From Parapedobacter sp042666505 (GTDB lineage Bacteria; Bacteroidota; Bacteroidia; Sphingobacteriales; Sphingobacteriaceae): a DNA stretch of 64,000 nucleotides. The stretch lies in NCBI RefSeq assembly GCF_042666505.1, contig NZ_JBHTDN010000001.1:310001-374000 (forward strand). The letters run 5' to 3'. The notes below the pieces were generated by a model, which was not told the origin of the DNA, searched no databases, and was given only the letters and a program-made list of their open reading frames with translations. Each line of letters begins with the position of its first letter. The first letter of the stretch is position 1. The translations under genes were made by a program, and so were the position numbers. Below, in pieces: positions 43,092 to 51,682 of this stretch.

Positions 43092-45827
43092 ATGAAATAC
43101 CTATTTTATGCGGTGCTGCCGTTTCTTTGCATTCAATTAGCCTGGGCTCAGCAATATCACCTCAAAGGGCGGATATACGCCGCCACCGACAGCATCCCTT
43201 TTCCAAATGCGACCGTTTCCCTGTTAGCCAAATCGGATTCGTCGGCTATCGGGGAAACCGTAAGCCATGCGGATGGTACGTTTGAATTTAAAGAAGTCAG
43301 CAAAGGAAATTACTTTTTGCGTGTACAATACCTGGGATACGAAAACACCGACCAGCTGGTAAAGGTAACCGGCGATACCAACGTAGGTGCGCTATACCTT
43401 CGTGAAGGTGCCCGGGTACTGGATGAGATAACCGTTCTGGGGCACCCGCCGGTGGGGAAACAGCGGGGCGATACCATTCAATTCAATGCGGCTGCTTTCC
43501 AGACCATGAAAGACGCTACGGCACAAAACCTGATTGAAAAAATGCCGGGAATGATTAGTGAAGGCGGAAGCCTGCAAGCCCAGGGCGAAAATGTTGCACA
43601 AATTTTAGTAGACGGTAAGCCTTTTTTTGGCACCGATGTTAAAGCCGCGTTGCAAAATTTGCCAGCGGAGATTATTCAGCGCGTCGAAGTATTTGATAAG
43701 CTCAGCGATAAAGCCGAAATAAGTGGATTTGACGATGGAGAACGCCTGAAAACGATCAACATCGTTACCAAGCCCAACAGCCGGCGCGGGTTATTCGGAA
43801 AATCTTCGGCCGGATCGGGCACCGACAGCCGCTATCTGGTAGGAGCAAGTGTCAATGCGTTCAACGAGCATCGGAGGCTTACGGTGACCGGATTGACGAA
43901 CAACATCAATGCGGTCGATTATTCGGCCGATCCCAACAGTCAGGGAGAAGTAAATCCGCAAAACGGTATCATCAGGACCAATCGTATCGGATTGAATTAT
44001 ACCGACTCATGGGGAGAAAAAATGGAAATCAATGCCAGTTATCTTTTCAATCATCGCAAGAACTTTGGTGAGGCTTCGCTTTTCCGTGAGTACGTACTCC
44101 CAGATGACGATGGACAACGCTATACCGAGTCGAGTACCAATACCCGCCGAAACATGGAACACCGATTTAATATGCGTTTCGAGTACCAGATCGATAGTAA
44201 CAACCGCATCCTCTTTCTGCCCGATTTCTCGGCGGAATCGGATAAAGAAGATAGCTTTTTTTCGGGAAACACGTTGGCAGATTCCGGACCGATCAACCAG
44301 ACGGAAAACCGGCGGCAGGCGGACAATTCGGATGTTGATTTTAACGGTCGGCTTTATTACAGTCATCGCTTTGCCAAACCGGGACGAAGCTTGAGCCTGG
44401 GACTGGAAACCGGTAATCATCGAAATGATGATGATGCCGATCGACAAGCGGAGAATAGATTCTTCGATCCCGCTGAACGGACGGAAATCATTAGCCAACA
44501 GATCTTGCGAAAGCGCAAAGGATTCGATTGGGAGGCTAGCGCCGGCTATACCGAGCCGGTTGGCAAAAAAGGGATGGTTGAACTCGAATATGAAGTCAGT
44601 AACCGGTACAACGATTCCGACCAACTGACTTACGATACAGACGAGATGGGAACACGGTTGCGTCTCGATACAATACTCAGTAATACATTTAACAGCAAGT
44701 ATCTTACGCAGGAGGCGGAGATCGGTTATCAATACAAAGCCGAAAAACTCCGGGCGCAGGTCGAAGCGGAGTTTCAACTTGCCCGGTTGGCAAATGACCA
44801 GGAATTTCCGGCGACCTTCGCATTGCAACGGACATTCCGGAGCGTGCTGCCCTCGGTGCGGGTGGATTACAAGTTTACCGACTCAAAAAATCTGGAATTT
44901 GATTACGATGCACGTACGAATGCTCCGGGAATCGGCGATTTGCAAGCGGTTATCGACAATTCCAATCCCTTGCATTTACGCACCGGAAATCCAGATCTTG
45001 ACCAATCGTACAGCAATCGCTTCAGCTTGCGGTACCGAAGCTACAACTCCGAAACAGAGCGGAGTTTTTTCGCAATGGTACGATCGTCGGTAACCTCCAA
45101 CAACGTGGTTACCCACACAACCATAGCCGAAGAGCCGGTCGAGCTGGCTGATGGGATTGTGCTGGAACGGGGATCGCAACTGAGCCGTCCCATCAACCTG
45201 GATGGGTATTGGGATCTCCTATCTTTCTTTCATTACGGACTACCTGTTCAGTTTCTGCCGTCCAATTTTAATCTTCATGGGGGTGTTCGCTTAGACCATC
45301 GCCCCGGAATGATCAACAATGAAATCAATACCGTTAATAATGCCCGATTTTTTTGTGGTGTATCGCTAAGCAGTAATATCAGCGACCGCATTGACTTCAA
45401 CCTCTGGACCCGCGCTGCCTACAATACGGTCGAAAATTCATTACGTCCGACACTGAATACGAATTTTTTCAACCAATCCACTCACCTGAACTACAATTGG
45501 ATTCTTTGGCAGAATTTGGTATACCGGCTAGACCTGAATCATCAATTCAATACAGGACTCTCCGAGGGATATGACAATAGTATTTTCTTGGTTAATATGG
45601 CAGTTGGCAAGAAATTCCTTCGAAATGAGCGCGCGGAAGTAAGCCTGAATGTTTATGACTTATTTGGGCAGAATAACAATATTAGACGGGACATAACCGA
45701 AACCTATATCCAGGATTCGCAATCGAATGTATTGCAGCGGTATTTTATGTTAAGTCTTACGTATAACATCCGCTACTTTGCCAAAGGAACTACCCAGGAA
45801 GACTATGAAAAGCTCTATAATAACTGA
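43092..45827 (+). CDS. Outer-membrane beta-barrel protein with carboxypeptidase-regulatory-like domain (OMP_b-brl_3 type)
   Basis: The ATG at 43092 is preferred to an in-frame TTG at 43086. The 911-residue product has a signal peptide (to LAWAQ) and a regulatory-like beta-sandwich (LKGRIYAATDSIPFPNATVS). A plug-like region follows (LIEKMPGMISEGGSLQAQGE, then ILVDGKPFFGTDVKAAL), then a long barrel without a SusD partner. It belongs to the TonB-receptor-like family common in Bacteroidota whose ligands are mostly unknown. It converges with the PD40 gene with no bases between the stops. Confidence 0.86.
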   Translation: MKYLFYAVLPFLCIQLAWAQQYHLKGRIYAATDSIPFPNATVSLLAKSDSSAIGETVSHADGTFEFKEVSKGNYFLRVQYLGYENTDQLVKVTGDTNVGALYLREGARVLDEITVLGHPPVGKQRGDTIQFNAAAFQTMKDATAQNLIEKMPGMISEGGSLQAQGENVAQILVDGKPFFGTDVKAALQNLPAEIIQRVEVFDKLSDKAEISGFDDGERLKTINIVTKPNSRRGLFGKSSAGSGTDSRYLVGASVNAFNEHRRLTVTGLTNNINAVDYSADPNSQGEVNPQNGIIRTNRIGLNYTDSWGEKMEINASYLFNHRKNFGEASLFREYVLPDDDGQRYTESSTNTRRNMEHRFNMRFEYQIDSNNRILFLPDFSAESDKEDSFFSGNTLADSGPINQTENRRQADNSDVDFNGRLYYSHRFAKPGRSLSLGLETGNHRNDDDADRQAENRFFDPAERTEIISQQILRKRKGFDWEASAGYTEPVGKKGMVELEYEVSNRYNDSDQLTYDTDEMGTRLRLDTILSNTFNSKYLTQEAEIGYQYKAEKLRAQVEAEFQLARLANDQEFPATFALQRTFRSVLPSVRVDYKFTDSKNLEFDYDARTNAPGIGDLQAVIDNSNPLHLRTGNPDLDQSYSNRFSLRYRSYNSETERSFFAMVRSSVTSNNVVTHTTIAEEPVELADGIVLERGSQLSRPINLDGYWDLLSFFHYGLPVQFLPSNFNLHGGVRLDHRPGMINNEINTVNNARFFCGVSLSSNISDRIDFNLWTRAAYNTVENSLRPTLNTNFFNQSTHLNYNWILWQNLVYRLDLNHQFNTGLSEGYDNSIFLVNMAVGKKFLRNERAEVSLNVYDLFGQNNNIRRDITETYIQDSQSNVLQRYFMLSLTYNIRYFAKGTTQEDYEKLYNN

Positions 45828-47201
45828 TTATCGGCGAAGTAGAAAAATTTGTAGGAAGCGCTCATTTTCGTTACCTGTGTAGCGGTTATAAGCCAGCATG
45901 CGTCCATCGGGCGACCAGTTAGGCGCCCCTATGGGCTTTTCTGCTTCGTCGAAGCGCTGCGTGATCCGATAAGTGGTGCCCTGCGTGATTTCCGTAATGA
46001 ATACGCTATTATCGGCGGGATAAGCAATCCAGTTTCCCGAAGGATCAATGTTGAACGGACCTTGTACGGGAAATTTGTTGTGCGTAATGGCGCGGGGGGT
46101 ACCACCATTTGGAGAAACACCGAAAAGCTGTATAATTCCTCTTTGATCTTTAGCTAGATAGCAGATCAATCCTCCATCGGGTGTAGTACGAAGCCAGTGG
46201 CGGGGTCCTTCAACCCCACGGACCGAATAGGTAACGCGGCGTTGGACGATGCCTTTCGGTACTCCGGGACGTGAGCCAGCCGTTCCTTCCAACGGTTGCC
46301 CGTTAACCTCCGTAGGGACCTCGTCGGGCAGGTCAACCACAAAGATTTCCGTAACGGTTTCCCCTTCGGTATTTCTTACGTTACCTTGAAAAGCAATGGC
46401 CTTCTGTTGGTGGGTTCCATCGGACTTCTGGTACCCGCTTTTTCCGATCCAGCACTCGTCAAAAGCTTTGTCGATGGCATCGCTTCCGGGTTCAGGGTTT
46501 TCGGTAACATCGGTCACCACGACCGAAAAGCAGATACCGCTGTTGTTCTCCAAGCTTCCGTCGAACGGAACTTTCACGGTGCCGGGCACCATAATTCCCA
46601 CCGTGCGAAGGTCCCGGACACCGGATGCTGTTTTCGCCAGCTGCTCCATGACGTAGTCGTTGTAAGTAAAACTGATCCATTGGCCATCGCCGCTCCAAGA
46701 ATGGGCATGCGTGCCGCCCCGCAATGCACCCCGTGTAAACGGCGGAGTAATATCACGGGCGTCCATGAAGACGGGGTGCCCTGGCCGGTCGATGTCGACG
46801 GCAACTCCGGTGCGCCGTGTGATACCGTATGGACGGTTTATATCCGCATTGCGTATGCCGTGAATGAATAAAACCCGGTCGTCGACGGGTGAAAAAGTAG
46901 CCGCTCCGACCCCCGGGCCGTAGGCAGTTTGGCTTTCTGTACGATACAGCGTCCGGACTTCGCCGGTTCGCACGTTTACCATCTCAATGGTGCCGGTACT
47001 TCCGATTTGGGTATCATCGTTCCGCGTATCGTATACAATCCACTGACCGTTTCTGGAAAATACCTGTGTGTTGTGCAAGGTGTGGCCCTGCGACGACCGG
47101 GTAAGCTGAATTTCATGGAACTTCATAAACGACTTTTCTTTACGATGACATGCGCCCACTACGGTCAGCAGGAAAAACATGCCTAACAGACGATATGCCA
47201 T
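45828..47201 (-). CDS. PD40/DUF3748 propeller lipoprotein (TolB-like)
   Basis: The ATG at 47201 is favoured because a TATTTTTG promoter box ends at 47219; the ATG at 47213 is also possible. The 457-residue protein has a lipobox (LTVVGACHRK) and WD40-like PD40 blades such as FSRNGQWIVYDTRNDD, ATFSPVDDRVLFIHG, HAHSWSGDGQWISFTY and GAPNWSPDGRMLAY. DUF3748-type proteins are envelope lipoproteins of unknown role, related in fold to TolB. Binding or sensing of an extracytoplasmic ligand is a guess from fold only. Confidence 0.8.
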   Translation of the reverse strand: MAYRLLGMFFLLTVVGACHRKEKSFMKFHEIQLTRSSQGHTLHNTQVFSRNGQWIVYDTRNDDTQIGSTGTIEMVNVRTGEVRTLYRTESQTAYGPGVGAATFSPVDDRVLFIHGIRNADINRPYGITRRTGVAVDIDRPGHPVFMDARDITPPFTRGALRGGTHAHSWSGDGQWISFTYNDYVMEQLAKTASGVRDLRTVGIMVPGTVKVPFDGSLENNSGICFSVVVTDVTENPEPGSDAIDKAFDECWIGKSGYQKSDGTHQQKAIAFQGNVRNTEGETVTEIFVVDLPDEVPTEVNGQPLEGTAGSRPGVPKGIVQRRVTYSVRGVEGPRHWLRTTPDGGLICYLAKDQRGIIQLFGVSPNGGTPRAITHNKFPVQGPFNIDPSGNWIAYPADNSVFITEITQGTTYRITQRFDEAEKPIGAPNWSPDGRMLAYNRYTGNENERFLQIFLLRR

Positions 47202-47218
47202 TTGCAATGCCATCGCAG

Positions 47219-47226
47219 CAAAAATA
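47219..47226 (-). promoter_or_regulatory. -7 promoter box of the PD40 lipoprotein gene
   Basis: The minus strand reads TATTTTTG. Upstream on the same strand, ATCCTACAA (47278-47270) repeats the end of the group 2 operator; its ATCC core lies 54 bases from the box, compared with 32 and 43 at the sugar locus. A 9-base match can occur by chance in a window this long. Confidence 0.45.
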
Positions 47227-47333
47227 CACATCCACAGGATATACATTACTATAGCATCTTACTACAGGCTTGTAGGATGTTGACCTACCATCGCATTTTT
47301 AGCTAACGACGTGTAGCGTTTTAATTCGCACAT

Positions 47334-47352
47334 ACGTTTAGCGAATAAACGT
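47334..47352. repeat. Inverted repeat ACGTTTA-GCGAA-TAAACGT upstream of the sigma factor gene
   Basis: A perfect 7-bp palindrome with a 5-base centre lies in the divergent region between the PD40 and sigma factor genes, about 35 bases upstream of the -33 element of the latter. It may be an operator. Confidence 0.4.
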
Positions 47353-47386
47353 GATATAAAGCTTGTATGGTTAATTTTTCGTAGGA

Positions 47387-47419
47387 TTGGCTACATAACG
47401 GGAATAGGGCGTATATTTG
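47387..47419 (+). promoter_or_regulatory. Promoter of the sigma factor gene
   Basis: TTG at 47387-47389, a 22-base spacer and TATATTTG at 47412-47419 fit the housekeeping consensus. The leader to the GTG start is about 40 bases. Confidence 0.55.
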
Positions 47420-47464
47420 CAGGGGTGAGTCCAAAAAGCTGATTAATAGTAGTGTAGCCGCATA

Positions 47465-48070
47465 GTGAGTTTCAACATCCGACACTTAAAGGGGAAATAT
47501 GCGTTGTCATTGGAGAACGCGGTAAAGGAGTGTGCGCAGATTGGAAATGAGCGGAGCAAGGAGTTTATTTATAAAGCCTGTTACGGTTATGTACGCGCGA
47601 TTGCTATGCGATATGTCAAAAATGAATACGATGCGGAGGAGCTTACCAACGAAAGTTTCATCCGGGCGTTTAACAAAATAGGGACATTCAATAGCGGAGA
47701 ATCGGGTGATCGTTTTGAAAAATCGTTTCGCGCGTGGCTGGCGAGGATTGCAGTAAATATTTCCATTGATTTCTTGCGTGCTCAAAAACAGGTGTTGGCG
47801 TTGGATGAGGTTAGTGAGTCGGAGATCGAACATCAAACCGTACCGGTAGCAGACGATTTGCACGTGGAAGATATCATGCGGTTGTTGTTGCAATTGCCGG
47901 AAATCCAGCGAACGATCTTTAACTTATATGAGGTCGAGGGGTATTCTCATGAAGAAGTCTCGGAGCTATTGGCGATCCCCGAAAGTACATCCCGAACGTA
48001 TTTGACGCGGGCGAAGAAAAAATTAAGGGAACTTTACCTGGCTTCAACGAATATCACGGCAAGATTTTAA
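47465..48070 (+). CDS. ECF-type RNA polymerase sigma-70 factor
   Basis: This 201-residue protein starts at GTG (47465), directly after an in-frame TAG; no suitable ATG lies nearby. Region 2 is seen in YGYVRAIAMRYVKNEYDAEE and FRAWLARIAVNISIDFLRAQ, and region 4 in LPEIQRTIFNLYEVEGYSHE plus the helix-turn-helix VSELLAIPESTSRTYLTRAK. It directs RNA polymerase to a set of unknown promoters. The next gene, 13 bases downstream, is probably its envelope-spanning partner. Confidence 0.92.
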   Translation: MSFNIRHLKGKYALSLENAVKECAQIGNERSKEFIYKACYGYVRAIAMRYVKNEYDAEELTNESFIRAFNKIGTFNSGESGDRFEKSFRAWLARIAVNISIDFLRAQKQVLALDEVSESEIEHQTVPVADDLHVEDIMRLLLQLPEIQRTIFNLYEVEGYSHEEVSELLAIPESTSRTYLTRAKKKLRELYLASTNITARF

Positions 48071-48083
48071 TAGGTATGGTGGC

Positions 48084-49361
48084 ATGAACGAAAGTGAAAA
48101 AAATAAGGAACTAATTCAGCGGATTGCAGAGACCTTGCGCAATCATGCCGAGCCTTATAGGGAAGGGGCGTGGGAACGTTTCGCTGCGACGCAGGGCATA
48201 CGGCGAAAGCGTGTCGTATGGTGGCCGTACGGAAGCGCTGCAGCGATACTGTTGGCGGCAGCGGCTTGGTTTTTGCTTAACCCAACCCCCGATGTACCCA
48301 CCCTGGCAGACCTGGGTACGCAAAAAGAGCAGCCTACGCTTTCCAAACCGGCAGAACCGGAACAAATAACGGATGCTGAATTTCCCGACACCGTCCAACA
48401 ACTTCCTAAACGGGTCCCAGACCTAGCGAAGCGGAATGCCGCTGTCTCTACTGTTGTTGCGGAGATTGCTACCCCTGATAACGTTGCGCCGGTCGAACAA
48501 CTTGCTGCAGTACCTGCGGAAGGGGCGGTCAGTAACGAGTCGGCGGCAAGCGTCGAAACAGAAAATGAACTTCCCAGTCACCCGTCTGAACGTTTGGCGG
48601 TTACAGACCGGCAGGAACCCCGCGCAGTAGCCGTTGAACCACTTTCCAGAAATGAGGAGTACGCAGCAACGGTAAACCGGACTGACGACCAAGCAGTACG
48701 AAAGTGGAACCTCGGGGTAGCGGTTACACCCTCGATGACCAGCGAAAAATTAAATGTGGGTGGCGGAATAGCCATTGCCTATCAATTGTCTGATAAATTT
48801 TCCGTGGGATCCGGGGTGTCGATCGGGCGGCTTGGTATGGCTGAAAATCCGGATTATAGACCATCATACGAAGAGCAATATTACCACGCTCCTTCGGTTG
48901 GAGATATCCAGGGACTGGCGAAAGACCGTCAGCAATATAAGCGAGACGTCTCCTTGACAAGCAACGTGATTGCCTTGGATATCCCGTTAGATCTTCGTTA
49001 TGAAGTTTTCAATGGTTTTTATACGTCGGTAGGCGTTTCTTACGTAGCGGTACTCAGCGAGCAGCGGACCGAGCATTTTATCGGCGGCCTCAACGAAAAC
49101 ACATTTGGGTCGGACAATGTCGCAGGTAAGGATTTGGCAGCTTCCACAACCGTTGGTTATATGTCGGAAAAAATGGACGTTCAGCCGCTCAGGGGCAAGG
49201 GATATACAGGCTTCATGAATTTTTCTGTCGGCCGGAAAATGCCCCTGTCCAAACATGTTTTCTTTTCTATAGAACCCTATTTTAAACTTCCCATCGGGCG
49301 GCTCTCAAAAGAGGAAATGGATTTTACGAACGGCGGGATTCGCATTATTACCGGATTTTAG
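48084..49361 (+). CDS. Candidate trans-envelope anti-sigma / outer-membrane beta-barrel protein
   Basis: This 425-residue protein opens with about 45 charged residues (ELIQRIAETLRNHAEPYREG, then WERF), as in Bacteroidota anti-sigma-like N-termini. One membrane helix follows (GSAAAILLAAAAWFLL), then about 130 low-complexity residues rich in Pro, Glu, Ala and Val. A C-terminal outer-membrane barrel of PorT-like type follows (KWNLGVAVTPSMTSEKLNVG, FSVGSGVSIGRLG, IEPYFKLPIGRLSKEEM). The layout would place an N-terminus in the cytoplasm and a barrel in the outer membrane, joined across the periplasm. Pairing with the sigma factor is strongly implied by position; anti-sigma activity is inferred. 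Confidence 0.75.
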   Translation: MNESEKNKELIQRIAETLRNHAEPYREGAWERFAATQGIRRKRVVWWPYGSAAAILLAAAAWFLLNPTPDVPTLADLGTQKEQPTLSKPAEPEQITDAEFPDTVQQLPKRVPDLAKRNAAVSTVVAEIATPDNVAPVEQLAAVPAEGAVSNESAASVETENELPSHPSERLAVTDRQEPRAVAVEPLSRNEEYAATVNRTDDQAVRKWNLGVAVTPSMTSEKLNVGGGIAIAYQLSDKFSVGSGVSIGRLGMAENPDYRPSYEEQYYHAPSVGDIQGLAKDRQQYKRDVSLTSNVIALDIPLDLRYEVFNGFYTSVGVSYVAVLSEQRTEHFIGGLNENTFGSDNVAGKDLAASTTVGYMSEKMDVQPLRGKGYTGFMNFSVGRKMPLSKHVFFSIEPYFKLPIGRLSKEEMDFTNGGIRIITGF

Positions 49362-49393
49362 CCAACCTTATCTTTAACTATCCAGGCGCCGCA

Positions 49394-49452
49394 TTGGGCA
49401 GTTCCTCGTTTCATTGCAGAGGCCGCAGCGGGCAGAGAAGCAGGCTGCCCAA
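49394..49452. repeat. Inverted repeat TTGGGCAG ... CTGCCCAA
   Basis: An 8-bp stem (49394-49401 with 49445-49452) encloses a 43-base GC-rich loop after the barrel gene. It might form a transcript end or a small structured RNA; no T run follows. Confidence 0.35.
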
Positions 49453-49492
49453 CCATTAAAATCAACCAGGCGAAAATTCTGTCGAGCGCCAC

Positions 49493-49521
49493 TTGATTAC
49501 TCAACAAAAGTATTATATTTG
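49493..49521 (+). promoter_or_regulatory. Promoter of the histidine kinase gene
   Basis: TTG at 49493-49495, an 18-base spacer and TATATTTG at 49514-49521 fit the Bacteroidota consensus. The leader to the ATG at 49625 is about 95 bases. Confidence 0.5.
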
Positions 49522-49624
49522 AGTGCCTAAACATCTGCCTATTGAAGTTTTTTTTGGTTATCAGAGCAGTCAGCGTAATACACTGACCCTGTATAGGTAT
49601 GAAGTATTGAATAAAATAAGATAA

Positions 49625-51559
49625 ATGGGACGTAGCGTAGTGCGTTTTTGTTTAGTTTTCCTTTCGGCGATTTCTCTGGGGAGGAGTGTTGCTGCTTTTC
49701 AACCACCCGCTTCCCTCTCGGAAGCCGATACGGCGATTATCAATGACTGGTACCACTATGCCTTTCAGTCGTTGCATGAAAACCTCAAAAAGTCAGACGA
49801 CCTCATCAACAAAGCCTGGAAGACATCTATCGACATCGCTTACGACCAGGGCATTGCAGACGGGTATTACTATACGGGGTGTGTGTATGAGCGAAAGGGT
49901 GAGCTGAACATTGCCAAACGCTATTTTGAAAGAGCAGTTTCGCTCTATGTACAGGGTAATTTTTTTAATAATCTACCAGATACGTATCGACGTTTGGGCG
50001 CTATTTATATGGGTGAAAATAGACATTACACAGCGTTTGAACATTTTTTGAAGGGATTGCATGTAGCCGAAGAGAATGGGAAATCCTTAAACCAAGTTGA
50101 ATTGGCCATCGAACTGGCTAATTATCATAATACCATTTCAAAAGATTATAAGGAGGCCATTGCGATGTTGGAAGGTGCTGAGCGCTTGGCAACCCGAAAA
50201 AGCTATCCTACGGTTTTGGGGCCTCTTTATTTGCAATATAGCGTTGCATATGCAAAACAGCGGGATCACGAAGCTGCTTTACGGTATTGCGACCTTGCGA
50301 AGCGGCAATTCAGCAACTTTTCGGGGCCTGCGGCGAAATGGCAACTGAAAACACTGCTTGTGGAAGGAGAGATCTGCAGTAAAATACACGACGAAATCCG
50401 GCTGGCTGCGATACTCGAGCAAGTTGGACCCATGGTCAATTCGGTTAATGACTTACAGCTGAAAACCACTTACGAACTGTTACTGGCGGTCGAACTGTAT
50501 TTTCAGGGAGATTACGAAGGTGTGCTGAAAGCCTGTATGGAACTCGAAAGCCGGCTAACCGATAGAAAGTCGCAGGACGAAGAACGCCATCGCGTACGGC
50601 TGTTGCAAACAAAGGCACTATACGCTTTGGGCGATGTCAACCGCGCAGATATGCTTTTGGATGACTATGAATATGCCAAGGACAGCCTCTATGCCGCTCA
50701 ATACATCGGGCAAGGAAGGGAAATGAGCGAAAACTACAAATTGGAAAAGTTTGAGCGGCAGATCAAGGAGCAGGAATTGAGGTTGTCCAATACCAACTAC
50801 CAACGGTACGGCCTGATTGTAGGAATTGTCGTCCTGCTTACCATTTTGGCGATTCTATATTTCCACTTCCGGGAAAAAGATCGGTTGGCTCACCGCGTTG
50901 CGCTTCAGAATTCGGAGATATCCGTTCAAAACGAAATATTGAAACAGGCAAATAAGCAGAATGAGTTGTTGTTACGCGAAATCCACCATCGGGTAAAGAA
51001 CAATTTGCAGATCATTAATAGCTTGCTTAATCTGCAATCCAGAAAAACTGCCAGCCCGGAAGTGGTTGCGATGATGCAGGAAAGCAGTAGCCGGATCAAT
51101 TCCATAGCCCTTATCCACACGAAACTCTATCAACAGCAGAGCCTCAACCGGTTGGACATACAGGACTACATCGAGCAGTTGGGGGTACATCTGTTAAGTG
51201 TCTATAACGTTGGGAAAAAAAATGTGCGTTTCTGTGTAGAGGCCAACGAGGTTTCCCTGGATATAGATACGGCGATTCCGTTGGGATTAATATTGACCGA
51301 ACTAATGACAAATTCGCTGAAATATGCCTTTGTAGGCCGGAGTTCCGGTGAGATCGGTATTCTGGTGAAGCAGGAAGGACCAAAGGAATATGAACTGATT
51401 TTTAAAGATGATGGCGTAGGAATACCGGAAAGCAAATTGAAACAGACCGATGAAACTTTAGGGTTCCGGCTGATTCATTCGTTGACAAAGCAACTTGGGG
51501 GAAGTATCCAGTACACATTTGGCGAATTTTCCATTTACAAAATCCGTTTCAAAGGATAG
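49625..51559 (+). CDS. TPR-containing sensor histidine kinase (HisKA_2 / LytS-like class)
   Basis: This 644-residue protein has a signal peptide (to SVAAF), about 330 residues of TPR-like helices and one membrane helix (LIVGIVVLLTILAILYFHF). A coiled-coil follows, then a HisKA_2 dimerisation domain with the phospho-accepting His in LLREIHHRVKNNLQIINSLL and a HATPase domain with N box ELMTNSLKYAF and G1 box KDDGVGIPES. The TPR region would lie in the periplasm. No response regulator is encoded next to it, so its partner lies elsewhere in the genome. Confidence 0.92.
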   Translation: MGRSVVRFCLVFLSAISLGRSVAAFQPPASLSEADTAIINDWYHYAFQSLHENLKKSDDLINKAWKTSIDIAYDQGIADGYYYTGCVYERKGELNIAKRYFERAVSLYVQGNFFNNLPDTYRRLGAIYMGENRHYTAFEHFLKGLHVAEENGKSLNQVELAIELANYHNTISKDYKEAIAMLEGAERLATRKSYPTVLGPLYLQYSVAYAKQRDHEAALRYCDLAKRQFSNFSGPAAKWQLKTLLVEGEICSKIHDEIRLAAILEQVGPMVNSVNDLQLKTTYELLLAVELYFQGDYEGVLKACMELESRLTDRKSQDEERHRVRLLQTKALYALGDVNRADMLLDDYEYAKDSLYAAQYIGQGREMSENYKLEKFERQIKEQELRLSNTNYQRYGLIVGIVVLLTILAILYFHFREKDRLAHRVALQNSEISVQNEILKQANKQNELLLREIHHRVKNNLQIINSLLNLQSRKTASPEVVAMMQESSSRINSIALIHTKLYQQQSLNRLDIQDYIEQLGVHLLSVYNVGKKNVRFCVEANEVSLDIDTAIPLGLILTELMTNSLKYAFVGRSSGEIGILVKQEGPKEYELIFKDDGVGIPESKLKQTDETLGFRLIHSLTKQLGGSIQYTFGEFSIYKIRFKG

Positions 51560-51621
51560 GCGTAACTTCTCAAAGATTGGTTTGGTCATTATTTCTTTAC
51601 AAAGGGTTAACCTGAATCTCT

Positions 51622-51629
51622 TATTTTTG
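51622..51629 (+). promoter_or_regulatory. -7 promoter box of the alkaline phosphatase gene
   Basis: TATTTTTG lies 54 bases before the chosen ATG at 51683. The -33 element is weak (TTTAC around 51595). No obvious Pho-box-like repeat was recognised. Confidence 0.45.
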
Positions 51630-51682
51630 GTATTTGTAACAGCCTATATATTAGGAAAAATTTGAACCCTTTAAAGATAAAG

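Noticed and set aside
44007..44828. A 273-codon open frame on the minus strand inside the beta-barrel gene
   Set aside because: It lies wholly within a well-supported gene, has no recognisable motif and fits an antisense frame left open by codon use.
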